DNA of 64,000 nucleotides from RGIG3077 sp045541475 (GTDB lineage: Bacteria > Bacillota > Clostridia > Oscillospirales > Ruminococcaceae): the NCBI GenBank assembly GCA_045541475.1, contig JAZQJI010000008.1, positions 1 through 64,000 of the forward strand, given 5' to 3'. Positions 17,967-27,546 of the stretch are shown here, piece after piece. The notes under the pieces are model-generated. The model was not told the DNA's origin. It saw only the letters and a program-made list of their open reading frames with translations, and ran no database searches. A program made the translations under genes and the position numbers. Within the stretch, counting starts at the first letter, position 1; every line of letters starts with the position of its first letter.

Positions 17967-18848
17967 ATGACCGACGCTAAGCATCTTGAAAAGCTTAAGG
18001 GAACTAACAGGCGTGCAGGCAGAAAAATCGGCGGTTCTATTTGCATTTTCGTATTTCTTCTCCTGCTCGGAATATTCATGGTATTCCCTATCTATTTTGC
18101 AATTATCAACGCATTAAAGCCCGTACAGGAACTCTTCCTGTTCCCGCCTAAAATGTATGTTATGAACCCCACGTTTGACAACTTTAAGGATTTGCTTACA
18201 GTTGCCAGCAACCTTTGGGTTCCTTTCTCAAGATACGTATTCAACAGCCTTTTTGTAACCGCAGCGATTTCCGTAGCGCACGTTTTTGTGTGCTGCATGG
18301 CATCGTATGTTCTTGCAAAATGTACATTCCCCGGTTCAAAATTCTTTAATGAATTGATTGTACTTTCGCTGCTTTATACATCAAACGTAATTTACATCAT
18401 GCAGTACATGGTTATTGCAGAGCTTAACCTTATTAACACTTACTGGGCGCTTATTTTGCCCGTAATTCCTTCAACCATGGGTCTTTACCTTATGCGTCAG
18501 TGTATGGGACAGATACCCAATGCTATGATTGAAGCGGCTAAGGTTGACGGCGCAAGCAATTTCAGAATTTGCTGGGGTATTGTAATGCCCAACTCAAAAC
18601 CCGCATTGATGACAATGATTATCTTTATTTTCCAGGCAGCTTGGAATACAACCGGTGGCAGCTTTGTATTTAACGAAGCTTACAAGCCTTTGCCTACAAT
18701 CATTCAGCAGATTGGTGCGGCAGGCCTTGCCCGTGCAGGTGTACAGGCAGCAGGTGTTATCGTACTGCTTATTCCGCCCGTACTTGTTTTCATCATTGCT
18801 CAGAAAAACGTTTTGGAAACAATGGCACATTCCGGTATTAAGGAATAA
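17967..18848 (+). CDS. Carbohydrate ABC transporter permease, MalG type (pair 1)
   Basis: This 293-residue protein has six predicted helices and an EAA loop near residue 190 (EAAKVDGASNFRICWGIVMP). It is the second half of the first permease pair. GAGGGGAG lies before the ATG. It ends in MAHSGIKE, a typical short tail of MalG-like CUT1 permeases. Confidence 0.93.
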   Translation: MTDAKHLEKLKGTNRRAGRKIGGSICIFVFLLLLGIFMVFPIYFAIINALKPVQELFLFPPKMYVMNPTFDNFKDLLTVASNLWVPFSRYVFNSLFVTAAISVAHVFVCCMASYVLAKCTFPGSKFFNELIVLSLLYTSNVIYIMQYMVIAELNLINTYWALILPVIPSTMGLYLMRQCMGQIPNAMIEAAKVDGASNFRICWGIVMPNSKPALMTMIIFIFQAAWNTTGGSFVFNEAYKPLPTIIQQIGAAGLARAGVQAAGVIVLLIPPVLVFIIAQKNVLETMAHSGIKE

Positions 18849-18906
18849 TTTAATTTTTGATTTAACGCGAAACTACATCTTAATTGATTGAAAAGGGGAT
18901 GACCTG

Positions 18907-20757
18907 GTGCATAAGCGAAATCTTTTCAGGCTCGGCAGTGCGGCAATGGCACTTGTAATGACCGCAACCATGCTTACCACATCGGTTTGTGCGTATGAGC
19001 CTTATGTAACCTATAACTACGACAGATGGTCCGAAGCAATACCCTCGCAGAGCGGTTATTCGGCACAGAGATCTGTTTCGGGCGATATGCTCGGCTGTGG
19101 CTCTTTTTCTGAGCCCAGCGATATCTTCCGTGATTCTGACGATTGGTTTTACATCGCAGATACGGGCAATAACAGAATTGTTATTGTAGATAAATCATTT
19201 AACTACACCATTGATAAAACCCATTCTGAAATATCAAGCACGATTTCTCAATTAAAATTTGATGAAGCTTACCTTGCAGAAGTAAAGGAAAACTACGTTT
19301 CCGATATGACGTCTTTTTCCGATTCCTACATCAAGACTTACCAGAAAGAGCTGCGTACAGCTGCAGGCTGGTCGGAAGCGGATATTTCAAGCGCAACAAA
19401 AGCAGACATCGGCATTGCCGATTTAACTGCCGAACAGTACGAAGCGTTTAAAACAGCAGTTACTTCTTCGGTTGTATCAACCTCGTTTAAAAGCCCCAAG
19501 GGCGTGTTTGTAACGGGTGATTGCGTTGATGAAAACGGCGCAATTATTGCTGATGCTGAAAAATGGGTATATGTTGCCGATGCTGATAACTCCCGTGTTG
19601 TTAAGTGCGACCTTGAAGGTAATGTGGATAAGGTTTTCTACACACCCTTTAACGAGGTTTACGGCGACGGAACAACTTTCTGGCCGCAGAAGATACTTGT
19701 TGACAGCGCAGACTTCCTTTACGTTGTTGTAACAAGTACAACAAGTGGTGCTGCCGTATTTGATAAAGACGGTAAATTTACCAGCTTTTACGGCGCAAAC
19801 CGTGTTGATGCTACTGCTGAGGTTTTGTTGAACTACTTTATCAACTCAATTTCAACAGAAACTGCAAGAAGCAGAAGAACAAAATCCACAGCGGCAGGTT
19901 TTACAAACTTTGATATTGACGATGAAGGCTTTATTTACACCTGTACAGAATCTATAAGCCAGGACGTTGACAAGGTTAAAAAGCTTAACCCCGCAGGCTA
20001 TAATATTTTTAACAACACAGCGGGTAATGAATATCACTTTGGTGATTACGAAAGCCCGTATTACCGCAACAACACCTACGCTACAATGCTTACCGATATC
20101 GACATTACCGATGATAAGCTTATCTGCTGTCTTGACCTTACAAAAGGCAGGGTGTTCCAGTACGATACCGAGTGCAGACTTTTGTTCGTTCTCGGTGGCG
20201 ATGGCGACCAGCTCGGTACTTTCACAAAGGTTTCTGCTTTGGAAACAATGGGTGAGGATATCTACGTTCTCGACTCTGCAAAGCTCTCGATTACTATCTT
20301 TACCGAAACCAATTTCGGTGAGCTTGTGCATGAAGCCACAGCACTTTACAACGGCGGTTATTATGAAGAAGCTCTTGAACCGTGGCTTGAGGTTATGAAG
20401 GGCGATGGTAACTACCTTATCGCACAGATAGGTCTTGCTAATGCTTACCTTAACAGAGGCGATTATGAGCTTGCTATGAAATATGCTGAAATGGCAGCGC
20501 TTAGCGGACTTTACAACAAGGCCTTTGAAGGCTGGCGTGAGGAATTTTTGAAAGAAAATCTCTCGCTTATACTTATACTTATAGTTGCGTTGATAGTTGT
20601 TATAAAAATTATTTCAACGCTGTTCAAAAAGGGCATTTTAAAGTTGCCCGAAATTAAATTGCCCAAGCGCAAGGAAAAAGATCCCATAAGACCACGCATA
20701 AAGCCCCTTGAGGCATTAAGCGATGACAGTGACGAAAAGGAGAGTGATGAATCATGA
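18907..20757 (+). CDS. Exported NHL-repeat/TPR protein with a C-terminal membrane anchor
   Basis: This 616-residue protein starts at GTG after AAAAGGGG. A signal peptide (about 1-28) is followed by NHL-type beta-propeller repeats (about 45-460). Examples are PSDIFRDSDDWFYIADTGNNRIVI and SPKGVFVTG...VYVADADNSRVVKCD, and a helical insertion lies around 95-175. Next come TPR-like helices (about 475-535), a transmembrane helix (about 547-568) and a basic cytoplasmic tail. It would therefore sit outside the cell on a membrane stem. The propeller may bind glycan or a partner of the transporter. The domain calls are good; the function is not known. Confidence 0.75.
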   Translation: MHKRNLFRLGSAAMALVMTATMLTTSVCAYEPYVTYNYDRWSEAIPSQSGYSAQRSVSGDMLGCGSFSEPSDIFRDSDDWFYIADTGNNRIVIVDKSFNYTIDKTHSEISSTISQLKFDEAYLAEVKENYVSDMTSFSDSYIKTYQKELRTAAGWSEADISSATKADIGIADLTAEQYEAFKTAVTSSVVSTSFKSPKGVFVTGDCVDENGAIIADAEKWVYVADADNSRVVKCDLEGNVDKVFYTPFNEVYGDGTTFWPQKILVDSADFLYVVVTSTTSGAAVFDKDGKFTSFYGANRVDATAEVLLNYFINSISTETARSRRTKSTAAGFTNFDIDDEGFIYTCTESISQDVDKVKKLNPAGYNIFNNTAGNEYHFGDYESPYYRNNTYATMLTDIDITDDKLICCLDLTKGRVFQYDTECRLLFVLGGDGDQLGTFTKVSALETMGEDIYVLDSAKLSITIFTETNFGELVHEATALYNGGYYEEALEPWLEVMKGDGNYLIAQIGLANAYLNRGDYELAMKYAEMAALSGLYNKAFEGWREEFLKENLSLILILIVALIVVIKIISTLFKKGILKLPEIKLPKRKEKDPIRPRIKPLEALSDDSDEKESDES

Positions 20758-21383
20758 TGGATTTGACTCAAAAGCAATGGGTTAAGCACGTTGTGTTCCA
20801 CCCCTTTGAAGGATATGAGGATTTACGCTGGAAAAAAGGCGGCTCAGTAAAAATTGCACTGTTCATTGTCGTTCTGCTCTTTATTGCGCAGGTTTTGATG
20901 CAGCGTGGCGTGGGACCGCAGTTTGCGTTCCCCTCTGACAGACTTTTCAACGTTATTCCCTACATTACCCGAAGCTTTTTGATGTTTGGCGCATGGGTTG
21001 TGGGCAACTGGGCTTTGTGTACGCTTTTTGATGGCGAGGGAACCTTGAAAAAAATCTGCATATACAGCGCATACGCGTTAATTCCGTATATTGCTCAAAT
21101 GTATATTCAGATTATATTCTCGCATTTTCTTGTTCGTGACGAAATGATTTTCTTTAATGCGGTTTATTATATAGGATTGCTCTGGTCAGTTGTTCTGATA
21201 TTCTCGGCAATCAAGGCCGTTCATCAGTATTCGTTCACAAAAACACTGGCAGTTATTTTCCTTACAATAGTTGCCATGATTATCATTCTGCTTTTGCTTG
21301 TTTTGGTGCTTGCACTGTTCCAAAAGCTGTTTGTATTCGTAGCTTCACTTTACACTGAAATTACATACAGAATCAGAGTATAA
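20754..21383 (+). CDS. YIP1-family membrane protein
   Basis: This 209-residue protein has about five transmembrane helices and the general look of the YIP1 family (FHPFEGYEDLRWKKGGS, then helices with few charges). Its ATG overlaps the stop of the NHL gene in ATGA, so the two are probably translated together and may form one membrane unit. Its role in the uptake system is not known. Confidence 0.7.
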   Translation: MMDLTQKQWVKHVVFHPFEGYEDLRWKKGGSVKIALFIVVLLFIAQVLMQRGVGPQFAFPSDRLFNVIPYITRSFLMFGAWVVGNWALCTLFDGEGTLKKICIYSAYALIPYIAQMYIQIIFSHFLVRDEMIFFNAVYYIGLLWSVVLIFSAIKAVHQYSFTKTLAVIFLTIVAMIIILLLLVLVLALFQKLFVFVASLYTEITYRIRV

Positions 21384-21480
21384 TCAAAATAACAAAAAAT
21401 TACTGAAACTGCGATGAATATGTCGCCGTGTTGGTTTATACATAACGAAAATAATACGGCGCAGAAAGGAAATTTGAGAT

Positions 21481-24400
21481 ATGCGGTATCAACATAAAAG
21501 AATTCTTCTCGGGTTGCTTGCAGGCACCATGCTTTTGCAAGGCATGAACCTTTCCGCAACCGATACCGAAGAGCCTGTAACGGACGAAACCACAACGGAA
21601 TCCGTTGAGGGCGAATCGGAAGAAGTAGTAAATACTGTAAACGTAAACTATATAAGTCGTACCGAAGAAGAAGTTTTTGAATCAATGGAGCTTGTTTCTT
21701 CAAACGGCGATCTTGAATTGTATTTCTGCCTTGACCAGAAATACGAATATAACTACGCAACACTTGATCTTGAATATGATCCCGATGCAGAGGAAGAGGA
21801 GCTTGACGAAAACGACTACGCTTCCGATGTGGATATTTACGGTCAGGTAGGCTTTAACATTGCCGATGAGCGTGAGGTAACCGAACACTCAAACGATGTT
21901 GACATTGAAAATGTGCGTGCATTTGAAGTTATTGATTTAACTCAGGGCGAGGAAGGCGTGACTGATTCGTGGTATTATTTCTACGAAAAAGCAGATGATT
22001 ATGCAGCAAGCACGCTCGAAATACCCGGCGATGCTGCATGGCAGAAAACTGACGATGCACTTAAAATGGTTGCTTGGGGCTTTGGTGAGGAAACCGACAG
22101 CGAATATTACAGCAACTGCATTAACAAATATGTTGCAACTTTAAAGGCGCAGGAAGCTGCTGATCAGCTTTACGAAGCAGCTGATGACTACATAACCAAG
22201 TACGATAAGGAAGATACCCTTGATGACGGCACCGTAAAACAGGCTCCGGCAAATTCCGTTGGCGTTATTGGTGTTATAACTGATGAGGAAATCGACAGCG
22301 TTTCCGATACTGCTTCGTTTGAGCAGGCTATCAGCCTTGAACTTGGCGAAGAGTTTGAAGGTTCGATATGGGCTGTTGAACTCGACGAAGAAGGCGAGCT
22401 TATCGGCGTATATTGGGCCGAAAGCTCATCAAGCTCCGTTATCGCTTACTGTGATGATGATGATAATCTTACAGACTTTACATCATGGGCAGAAGTTGAA
22501 GCTCAGGTAGGCGCCGCTCTTTCATCTGCTGTTGAAGGCGATGCATACGAAGGCGATTTGCTTACCATTGAAGACATGGCTATCACTCAGGTTGTTGAAT
22601 GTGGCTCCGCTTCTGAGTTGTTTGCCCTTAAAGATAATGCAAGCGGCGAAATATGGTGGTCTTCACCCGTTAATGCTGAAGCAGATATCAAAGGCTCCAA
22701 AGCATACAGAAACAACATGATGAGCGGTCTTGCCGTAACAATCGGTGTGCCTTCAGCACGAAAGACCGAAACAATGAGCTCCGTTCACAAGGGTTCAATA
22801 AAAACTCCGGTTATTTCAAACAACTGCGTTAAGCTGACATATCTTTTTGATTATAAAGTTGGCGATAAAACAGTAAACTTTGAAATCCCCGTTGAGTATT
22901 CTCTTGCAGATAATTGCTTTAACGTAAAAATCGTTACAGAAGAAATAGTTGAAAGCGATACCGACGCAAGCACAGGCGCTGTTATTATGGATATTGAAGT
23001 ATTCAACAGCTTTGGCGCAGGCTCTGCCGATGAAGAAGGATATTTCATCATTCCCGATGGAAGCGGCGCTGTAATTGATTTTAATAACGGCAAAACAAAG
23101 GCAAAGGCATATTCGGCAAAGGTTTACGGCGATGATATTACCGCAGTGCCCCTGTTTATGCCCGATAAAACCGAAACTGTAAGCTTCCCCATGTTTGGTA
23201 TTGTTAAGGAAAACACAGCAATGCTTGCAGTTGTTTCGCAGGGCGATTCAAACGTTTCGCTCAATGCGGCTGTAAGTATGGCTACTAAGAGCACATCATA
23301 CAACACCTGCTCGTTCACATTCAATCTGCGTGACAGCGATTCGTATTACATGAGCTCAAGCTCTGTTTTGGAAGTGTTTGAAACCCGCAAGATCGATACA
23401 CCCGTTCTTGAAGTTAAATATATGCCCGTAAACGATGCAACCGGCGTCGACTATGTTGACGTGGCAGCCGCTTACAGACAGTATCTTATAGATACGGGCG
23501 AGCTTACAGTTAAAGCAACTGAAAACTACGCACCTATGTACGTTAACCTCTTCGGCGGTACAACTTCGGTTGAAAGTATAATGGGTATTCCCGTTGATAC
23601 AAGACTTGACGTAACTTCTTTCGATCAGGCACAGACAATTCTTGAAGCGCTTGATTCAAAGAGCGTAGACAGCCTTGTTGTAAGCTACAACAACTGGACA
23701 AACGCAGGTATCGACGGCAAGATTGACTACAAGGCAAAACCTGCTTCCGCACTTGGCGGCAAGAGCGATTATAGCGATTTGCTTGACTATATTGCAAGCA
23801 AGAACATTCAGCTTTACAACGTTGTTGATAATGTTTACTTTGTAACAGGTCAGAACTACTGGACATTTACTCAGACTGCTATGAGAATAAGCGGTGAGTA
23901 TGCAAGACTTTACGATTATGAATTTGCATTCGGCACAGCTGTAACAGAGGAAGATTCCGTATCGCTCCTCACTCCTTCCGAATTTGAAGGTCTTTACGCA
24001 GATATGGCTGAAAACTACGGCAAATCAGACCTGATATCAGGCGCTTCAATCGGCTCGCTTGCAAGCGTGCTTTACGGCGATTACGCTAAGGATTGCTACA
24101 CAAGATATGATACACAGCTTCTTGTTGAACAGGCACTTTCCGGATTGCAGTCATCAGTCGGCAACGTCGTTTCTGATAACCCCAACCAGTACGCAATCGG
24201 CTATTCCAACCAGATTACAAGCGTTCCGCTTAACTCCAGCAAGTACGATATCTTCGATTACGATATCCCGTTCTACCAGCTTGTAATGCACGGCGTTGTT
24301 CCTTACTCCTGCGCATCTATCAACTCCGATGCAGACTCCGAGGAAGCTTTCCTCAGAGCAATTGCAACAGGCAGCAACTTGCAGTACGATATGGTTTATA

Positions 24401-24663
24401 TCGAAACAAATGAGCTTAAAGCTACTGATTATGATATTTACTACTACGCAAACTATGAATATTGGCTTGAAACAGCAGGCGCAGAATATGCAATTGCTAA
24501 GGAAATTCTGCCCCAGGTAAGCACGGCAAATATTGTTGGCTATGTTGAAGAAAACGGCGTTATTACAACAACGTATTCAAACGGCGTTTCTACTGTGGTA
24601 GATATCAACAACGGCACAATTTCGTGCGGTGATAAGAGTTTTACTCTTGAAAATTATAATTGA
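21481..24663 (+). CDS. Large exported protein (DUF5696-like) of the uptake operon
   Basis: This 1060-residue protein has a signal peptide (about 1-26) followed by an acidic region (about 30-340) rich in E and D. A beta-rich part (about 350-670) contains FIIPDGSGAVIDFNNGKTK. A part that may be a TIM-barrel-like domain (about 680-1000) follows, with segments such as YVNLFGGTTSVE and SVDSLVVSYNNWTNAGIDGK. I think it belongs to DUF5696, from memory of similar operons; this is not certain. No catalytic residues could be named. It sits between the two permease pairs, with GAAAGGAAA-like bases before the ATG. It could be a glycan-binding or glycan-processing surface protein. Confidence 0.65.
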   Translation: MRYQHKRILLGLLAGTMLLQGMNLSATDTEEPVTDETTTESVEGESEEVVNTVNVNYISRTEEEVFESMELVSSNGDLELYFCLDQKYEYNYATLDLEYDPDAEEEELDENDYASDVDIYGQVGFNIADEREVTEHSNDVDIENVRAFEVIDLTQGEEGVTDSWYYFYEKADDYAASTLEIPGDAAWQKTDDALKMVAWGFGEETDSEYYSNCINKYVATLKAQEAADQLYEAADDYITKYDKEDTLDDGTVKQAPANSVGVIGVITDEEIDSVSDTASFEQAISLELGEEFEGSIWAVELDEEGELIGVYWAESSSSSVIAYCDDDDNLTDFTSWAEVEAQVGAALSSAVEGDAYEGDLLTIEDMAITQVVECGSASELFALKDNASGEIWWSSPVNAEADIKGSKAYRNNMMSGLAVTIGVPSARKTETMSSVHKGSIKTPVISNNCVKLTYLFDYKVGDKTVNFEIPVEYSLADNCFNVKIVTEEIVESDTDASTGAVIMDIEVFNSFGAGSADEEGYFIIPDGSGAVIDFNNGKTKAKAYSAKVYGDDITAVPLFMPDKTETVSFPMFGIVKENTAMLAVVSQGDSNVSLNAAVSMATKSTSYNTCSFTFNLRDSDSYYMSSSSVLEVFETRKIDTPVLEVKYMPVNDATGVDYVDVAAAYRQYLIDTGELTVKATENYAPMYVNLFGGTTSVESIMGIPVDTRLDVTSFDQAQTILEALDSKSVDSLVVSYNNWTNAGIDGKIDYKAKPASALGGKSDYSDLLDYIASKNIQLYNVVDNVYFVTGQNYWTFTQTAMRISGEYARLYDYEFAFGTAVTEEDSVSLLTPSEFEGLYADMAENYGKSDLISGASIGSLASVLYGDYAKDCYTRYDTQLLVEQALSGLQSSVGNVVSDNPNQYAIGYSNQITSVPLNSSKYDIFDYDIPFYQLVMHGVVPYSCASINSDADSEEAFLRAIATGSNLQYDMVYIETNELKATDYDIYYYANYEYWLETAGAEYAIAKEILPQVSTANIVGYVEENGVITTTYSNGVSTVVDINNGTISCGDKSFTLENYN

Positions 24664-24681
24664 AAGGAGAATTGATTTCCG

Positions 24682-25740
24682 ATGTCAGATATTGAAAACA
24701 TGAACTTAGATCAAGAAAACGAAAAGGAAATCGCTCAGTCTGTTGCTGATTCTCCTGAAATTGCTGAAACTGAAGAAAAGGAAATTAAAACCGAAGCTAA
24801 GGCAAAGGCTGAAAAGCCCACAAAGCCCGCAAAACAAAAGCGTTCGTTTCTTTCTTACGAGCGCAAAAAGGGACTTTACGGCTACGGATTTATCGCACTT
24901 TGGATGATAGGCACAATCATTTTCTTCATCATTCCGCTGATTAAATCTGTTGACTTTTCATTCAGAAACGTTCTTCCCGCTGACGGCGGTATGGAGGGCG
25001 GATATGTAGGCTTTGCTAATTACTACGAAGCATTTGCAAACGACCCTCAGTATTGGACGTTGCTTGTTGACGTTCTGAAAGACACTGTAATTCAAACACC
25101 GCTTGTACTCATCTTCTCTCTGTTTATTGCTGTTATTCTTAATCAGGAATTTAAGGGAAGAGTTATCGCCAGAGCGATTTTCTTCCTTCCTGTAATCATC
25201 GTTACAGGTCCTGTTTACAGCATTATCACAGGTAACATCAGCACTTCCGGTGCTGACAGCGCAAGCCAGTTTTCAACCATGTTTGAAACCGACCTTGTAG
25301 GTGAGCTTTTGAACTTTATTGGTATATATAATATCAGCACATCGCTGACAGAGGTTATACAGACACTTACCAACGAAATCCTTAACATTGTTTGGAGCTC
25401 CGGTATTCAGATTCTTGTATTCCTTGCAGCATTGCAGAATATACCGCACTCAGCTAAGGAAGCTGCACAGATGGAGGGCGCAACCGCTTGGGAATATTTC
25501 TGGAAGATCACATTCCCCTACGTAAGCCCGATGATTCTTGCTAACTTTATTTACACCGTAATCGATAAGTTTACAGACCCGACAAACGCCGTTATGACGA
25601 GAATACTCACCAAACAGCAGGTTGAGTGGGAATACGGTTTGGCCGCTGCAATGGCATGGTCATACTTCCTCATCATTCTTGCAGGCGTTGGCATTATTGT
25701 TGGTTTGATTAACAAGTTCGTTTACTATGAAGTTGATTAA
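24682..25740 (+). CDS. Carbohydrate ABC transporter permease, MalF type (pair 2)
   Basis: This 352-residue membrane protein has a long charged, lysine- and glutamate-rich cytoplasmic N-terminus (about 1-65) and then six predicted helices. The EAA loop is near residue 260 (SAKEAAQMEGATAWEYFWKI). GAAAGGAG lies before the ATG. It is clearly different in sequence from the pair 1 MalF-type protein, so pair 2 is not a recent copy. Confidence 0.92.
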   Translation: MSDIENMNLDQENEKEIAQSVADSPEIAETEEKEIKTEAKAKAEKPTKPAKQKRSFLSYERKKGLYGYGFIALWMIGTIIFFIIPLIKSVDFSFRNVLPADGGMEGGYVGFANYYEAFANDPQYWTLLVDVLKDTVIQTPLVLIFSLFIAVILNQEFKGRVIARAIFFLPVIIVTGPVYSIITGNISTSGADSASQFSTMFETDLVGELLNFIGIYNISTSLTEVIQTLTNEILNIVWSSGIQILVFLAALQNIPHSAKEAAQMEGATAWEYFWKITFPYVSPMILANFIYTVIDKFTDPTNAVMTRILTKQQVEWEYGLAAAMAWSYFLIILAGVGIIVGLINKFVYYEVD

Positions 25741-25754
25741 AAGGGGGGATAGTA

Positions 25755-26786
25755 GTGAAAAAATCGCAAAAGGCTGAAGAAAAAGTAATCGGCAGCGGCA
25801 TGACAAAAAAGGAAGCCATGAAAATCCGCAAACAGTATATGAACCGCGAAGAGCTTGCTTACCTGCGCCGCAAACGCGTTTTTGAATGTGTTTGGCCCTT
25901 TTTCAGATTCTTCGTATTGCTCGGTCTCGGATTTGTCATTATGTATCCCATCATCTTCATGGTGAGCCATGCTTTCCGTGATCCCGGCGATATGAATGAC
26001 CCCACGGTAATGTGGCTGCCCAGAAATTACACTTTAAGTGTAATGAAGGACACCGCACAGGTTATGGATTATTGGGAAACACTTAAAACAACGCTTTTCA
26101 TCAACATTGGCTGTTCGCTTGTTTCAGTATTAAGCTGCTCAATTACAGGCTACGGCTTTGCAAGATTTAAATTTAAGGGCAAAGGATTTCTCTTTGCAAT
26201 TGTTGTATTGATGATTCTTGTCCCCACACAGATTGTTATGATGCCGCAGTACGAAATCTTCAGATTCTGGTTTGCTCCTATTGTAAAGGCAATCAACGGC
26301 ACAGAGAGAGGTCTTATCGACAATGCTCTCGTAATGTATCTGCCTGCGCTTACAGCAAACGGCATCAGAGCAGGTTTGTTCATCTTGATTTTCCGTCAGT
26401 TCTTCAAGGGATTGCCTAAGGAGCTTGAAGATGCAGCTTATCTTGATGGTTGCGGACCGCTGAGAACTTTCGTTCAGATTATGGTTCCCAACGCTGCATC
26501 ATCTTTCCTCACAGTATTCCTTTTCTCAGTTGTTTGGTACTGGAACGATTACTATGTAAGTTCCGTATTCTTCAACAACAACCAAACAATTGCGCTTATG
26601 CTGAAGAACCTTAGCACGCAGCTTTCACAGAAGCTGTTTGCAACAAGCACAACGCCCGACGTAAGACAGATTATTGTTTGGCTTGAAGCAGGTTGCTTGC
26701 TTTCAATCACTCCGATACTTGTTATGTACGTATGCTTGCAGAAGTACTTTACAGAAGGTATTGAACGAAGCGGTCTTGTTGGCTAA
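25755..26786 (+). CDS. Carbohydrate ABC transporter permease, MalG type (pair 2)
   Basis: This 343-residue protein starts at GTG with AAGGGGGG upstream. A basic cytoplasmic N-terminus (about 1-45) comes before six predicted helices. The EAA loop lies near residue 222 (ELEDAAYLDGCGPLRTF). It is the last gene of the operon and is followed by a strong terminator. With the previous gene it forms a second full permease pair without a binding protein of its own. Confidence 0.92.
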   Translation: MKKSQKAEEKVIGSGMTKKEAMKIRKQYMNREELAYLRRKRVFECVWPFFRFFVLLGLGFVIMYPIIFMVSHAFRDPGDMNDPTVMWLPRNYTLSVMKDTAQVMDYWETLKTTLFINIGCSLVSVLSCSITGYGFARFKFKGKGFLFAIVVLMILVPTQIVMMPQYEIFRFWFAPIVKAINGTERGLIDNALVMYLPALTANGIRAGLFILIFRQFFKGLPKELEDAAYLDGCGPLRTFVQIMVPNAASSFLTVFLFSVVWYWNDYYVSSVFFNNNQTIALMLKNLSTQLSQKLFATSTTPDVRQIIVWLEAGCLLSITPILVMYVCLQKYFTEGIERSGLVG

Positions 26787-26808
26787 TAAAAACCAGATGC
26801 AAAACTTA

Positions 26809-26836
26809 AGCCCTCCCGAATGGGAGGGCTTTTTTG
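26809..26836 (+). terminator. Terminator of the carbohydrate uptake operon
   Basis: A 9-bp stem (26809-26817 with 26822-26830) with a GAAT loop is followed by TTTTTTG. Confidence 0.88.
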
Positions 26837-27260
26837 TGTAAGTTTAATTTGATTTTTTCCATATATTTTCGTGATGTAACAAAAACCAATTAGTCAACTG
26901 TTACCCGAATTGCTCAGCGACAGCAGTCGCCTGCTCACGCCGCATACTGCGGCTTTAGAGCACCCACTTTCTGTGTCGAAACAGAAAGTGGGCAAAGAGT
27001 TCGGTTCTTTTTGAAAAGAAACAAAACTTTATGCACCCAATCCGCTACCGCTCAAACAGGTGAAATGATCTTTCAGACCATTTCAAACTCGCGGCTTAAC
27101 GCTGTGCCGCCTATAATGTTTTTTGTTAACTCTCCCATTATACCATATCTGTCGGCGTTCCTTTAACTTAACTTGTGCATTTGCGTTGACTCTCAGGCGG
27201 ATATTTATCCGCCCTGCTTCGTTGTCTAAATCTGATTTAAATTTCGAGCAACTGAAAATT
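26837..27260. other. Gene-free region with several hairpins
   Basis: I see no gene here. It holds a diverged piece of the 73-bp unit (about 26869-26930, recognisable by TTAGTCAACTGTTACCCGAA). There is a 12-bp hairpin, CCCACTTTCTGT/ACAGAAAGTGGG (26963-26992), and a TTCTTTT/AAAAGAA hairpin (about 27005-27020). TGAAATG/CATTTCA lies at 27061-27085 and an 8-bp hairpin, GGCGGATA/TATCCGCC, at 27196-27213. It looks like accumulated or decayed repeat elements. Confidence 0.5.
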
Positions 27261-27409
27261 CAAAAGAGTTTTTGATATGTTTACAGCAACCCAAATGTGA
27301 GGATGGGGATAAGGCAAAGGGGGTTGATAAGGGGGAAAAACTTAAGGGGAAGGGGAGATAAACGCTCGCAAGCGTTTCCTTCCCTTCCCCTTGTGGTTTT
27401 CCCACTTAA
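27261..27409. repeat. Dispersed hairpin repeat, copy 2
   Basis: This aligns without gaps to 151-299. The A/G-rich and C/T-rich stem arms are nearly unchanged, while the tip differs (GCTCGCAAGC here, GCTCGTGAGC in copy 1). It lies downstream of the minus-strand ychF, as copy 1 lies downstream of a minus-strand gene. Confidence 0.75.
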
Positions 27410-27507
27410 TGATTACTTAAGGGTGATTAATTCGTCATATTGTCGTGCCGTAACAAAAATAAATCAGTCAACTGTAACTCGAAAATGCGCTGTCGGGCGC
27501 ACCCGAC
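27391..27507. repeat. Diverged copy of the 73-bp repeat unit
   Basis: The box TTGTGGTTTTCCCACTTA is followed by a stretch resembling 323-395. It ends in the same GCGCTGTCGGGCGCACCCGA hairpin and stops 39 bases before the ychF stop codon. The middle part is clearly mutated relative to the pair at the left end of the window. Confidence 0.7.
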
Positions 27508-27546
27508 CTCAGCGGCGAGCACGCGCACGCACCGAGCACGCCGCCC

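Noticed and set aside
13957..26786. Recent horizontal transfer of the uptake operon.
   Set aside because: Codon use and base composition look the same as in neighbouring genes, and there are no integrase, tRNA or direct-repeat borders.
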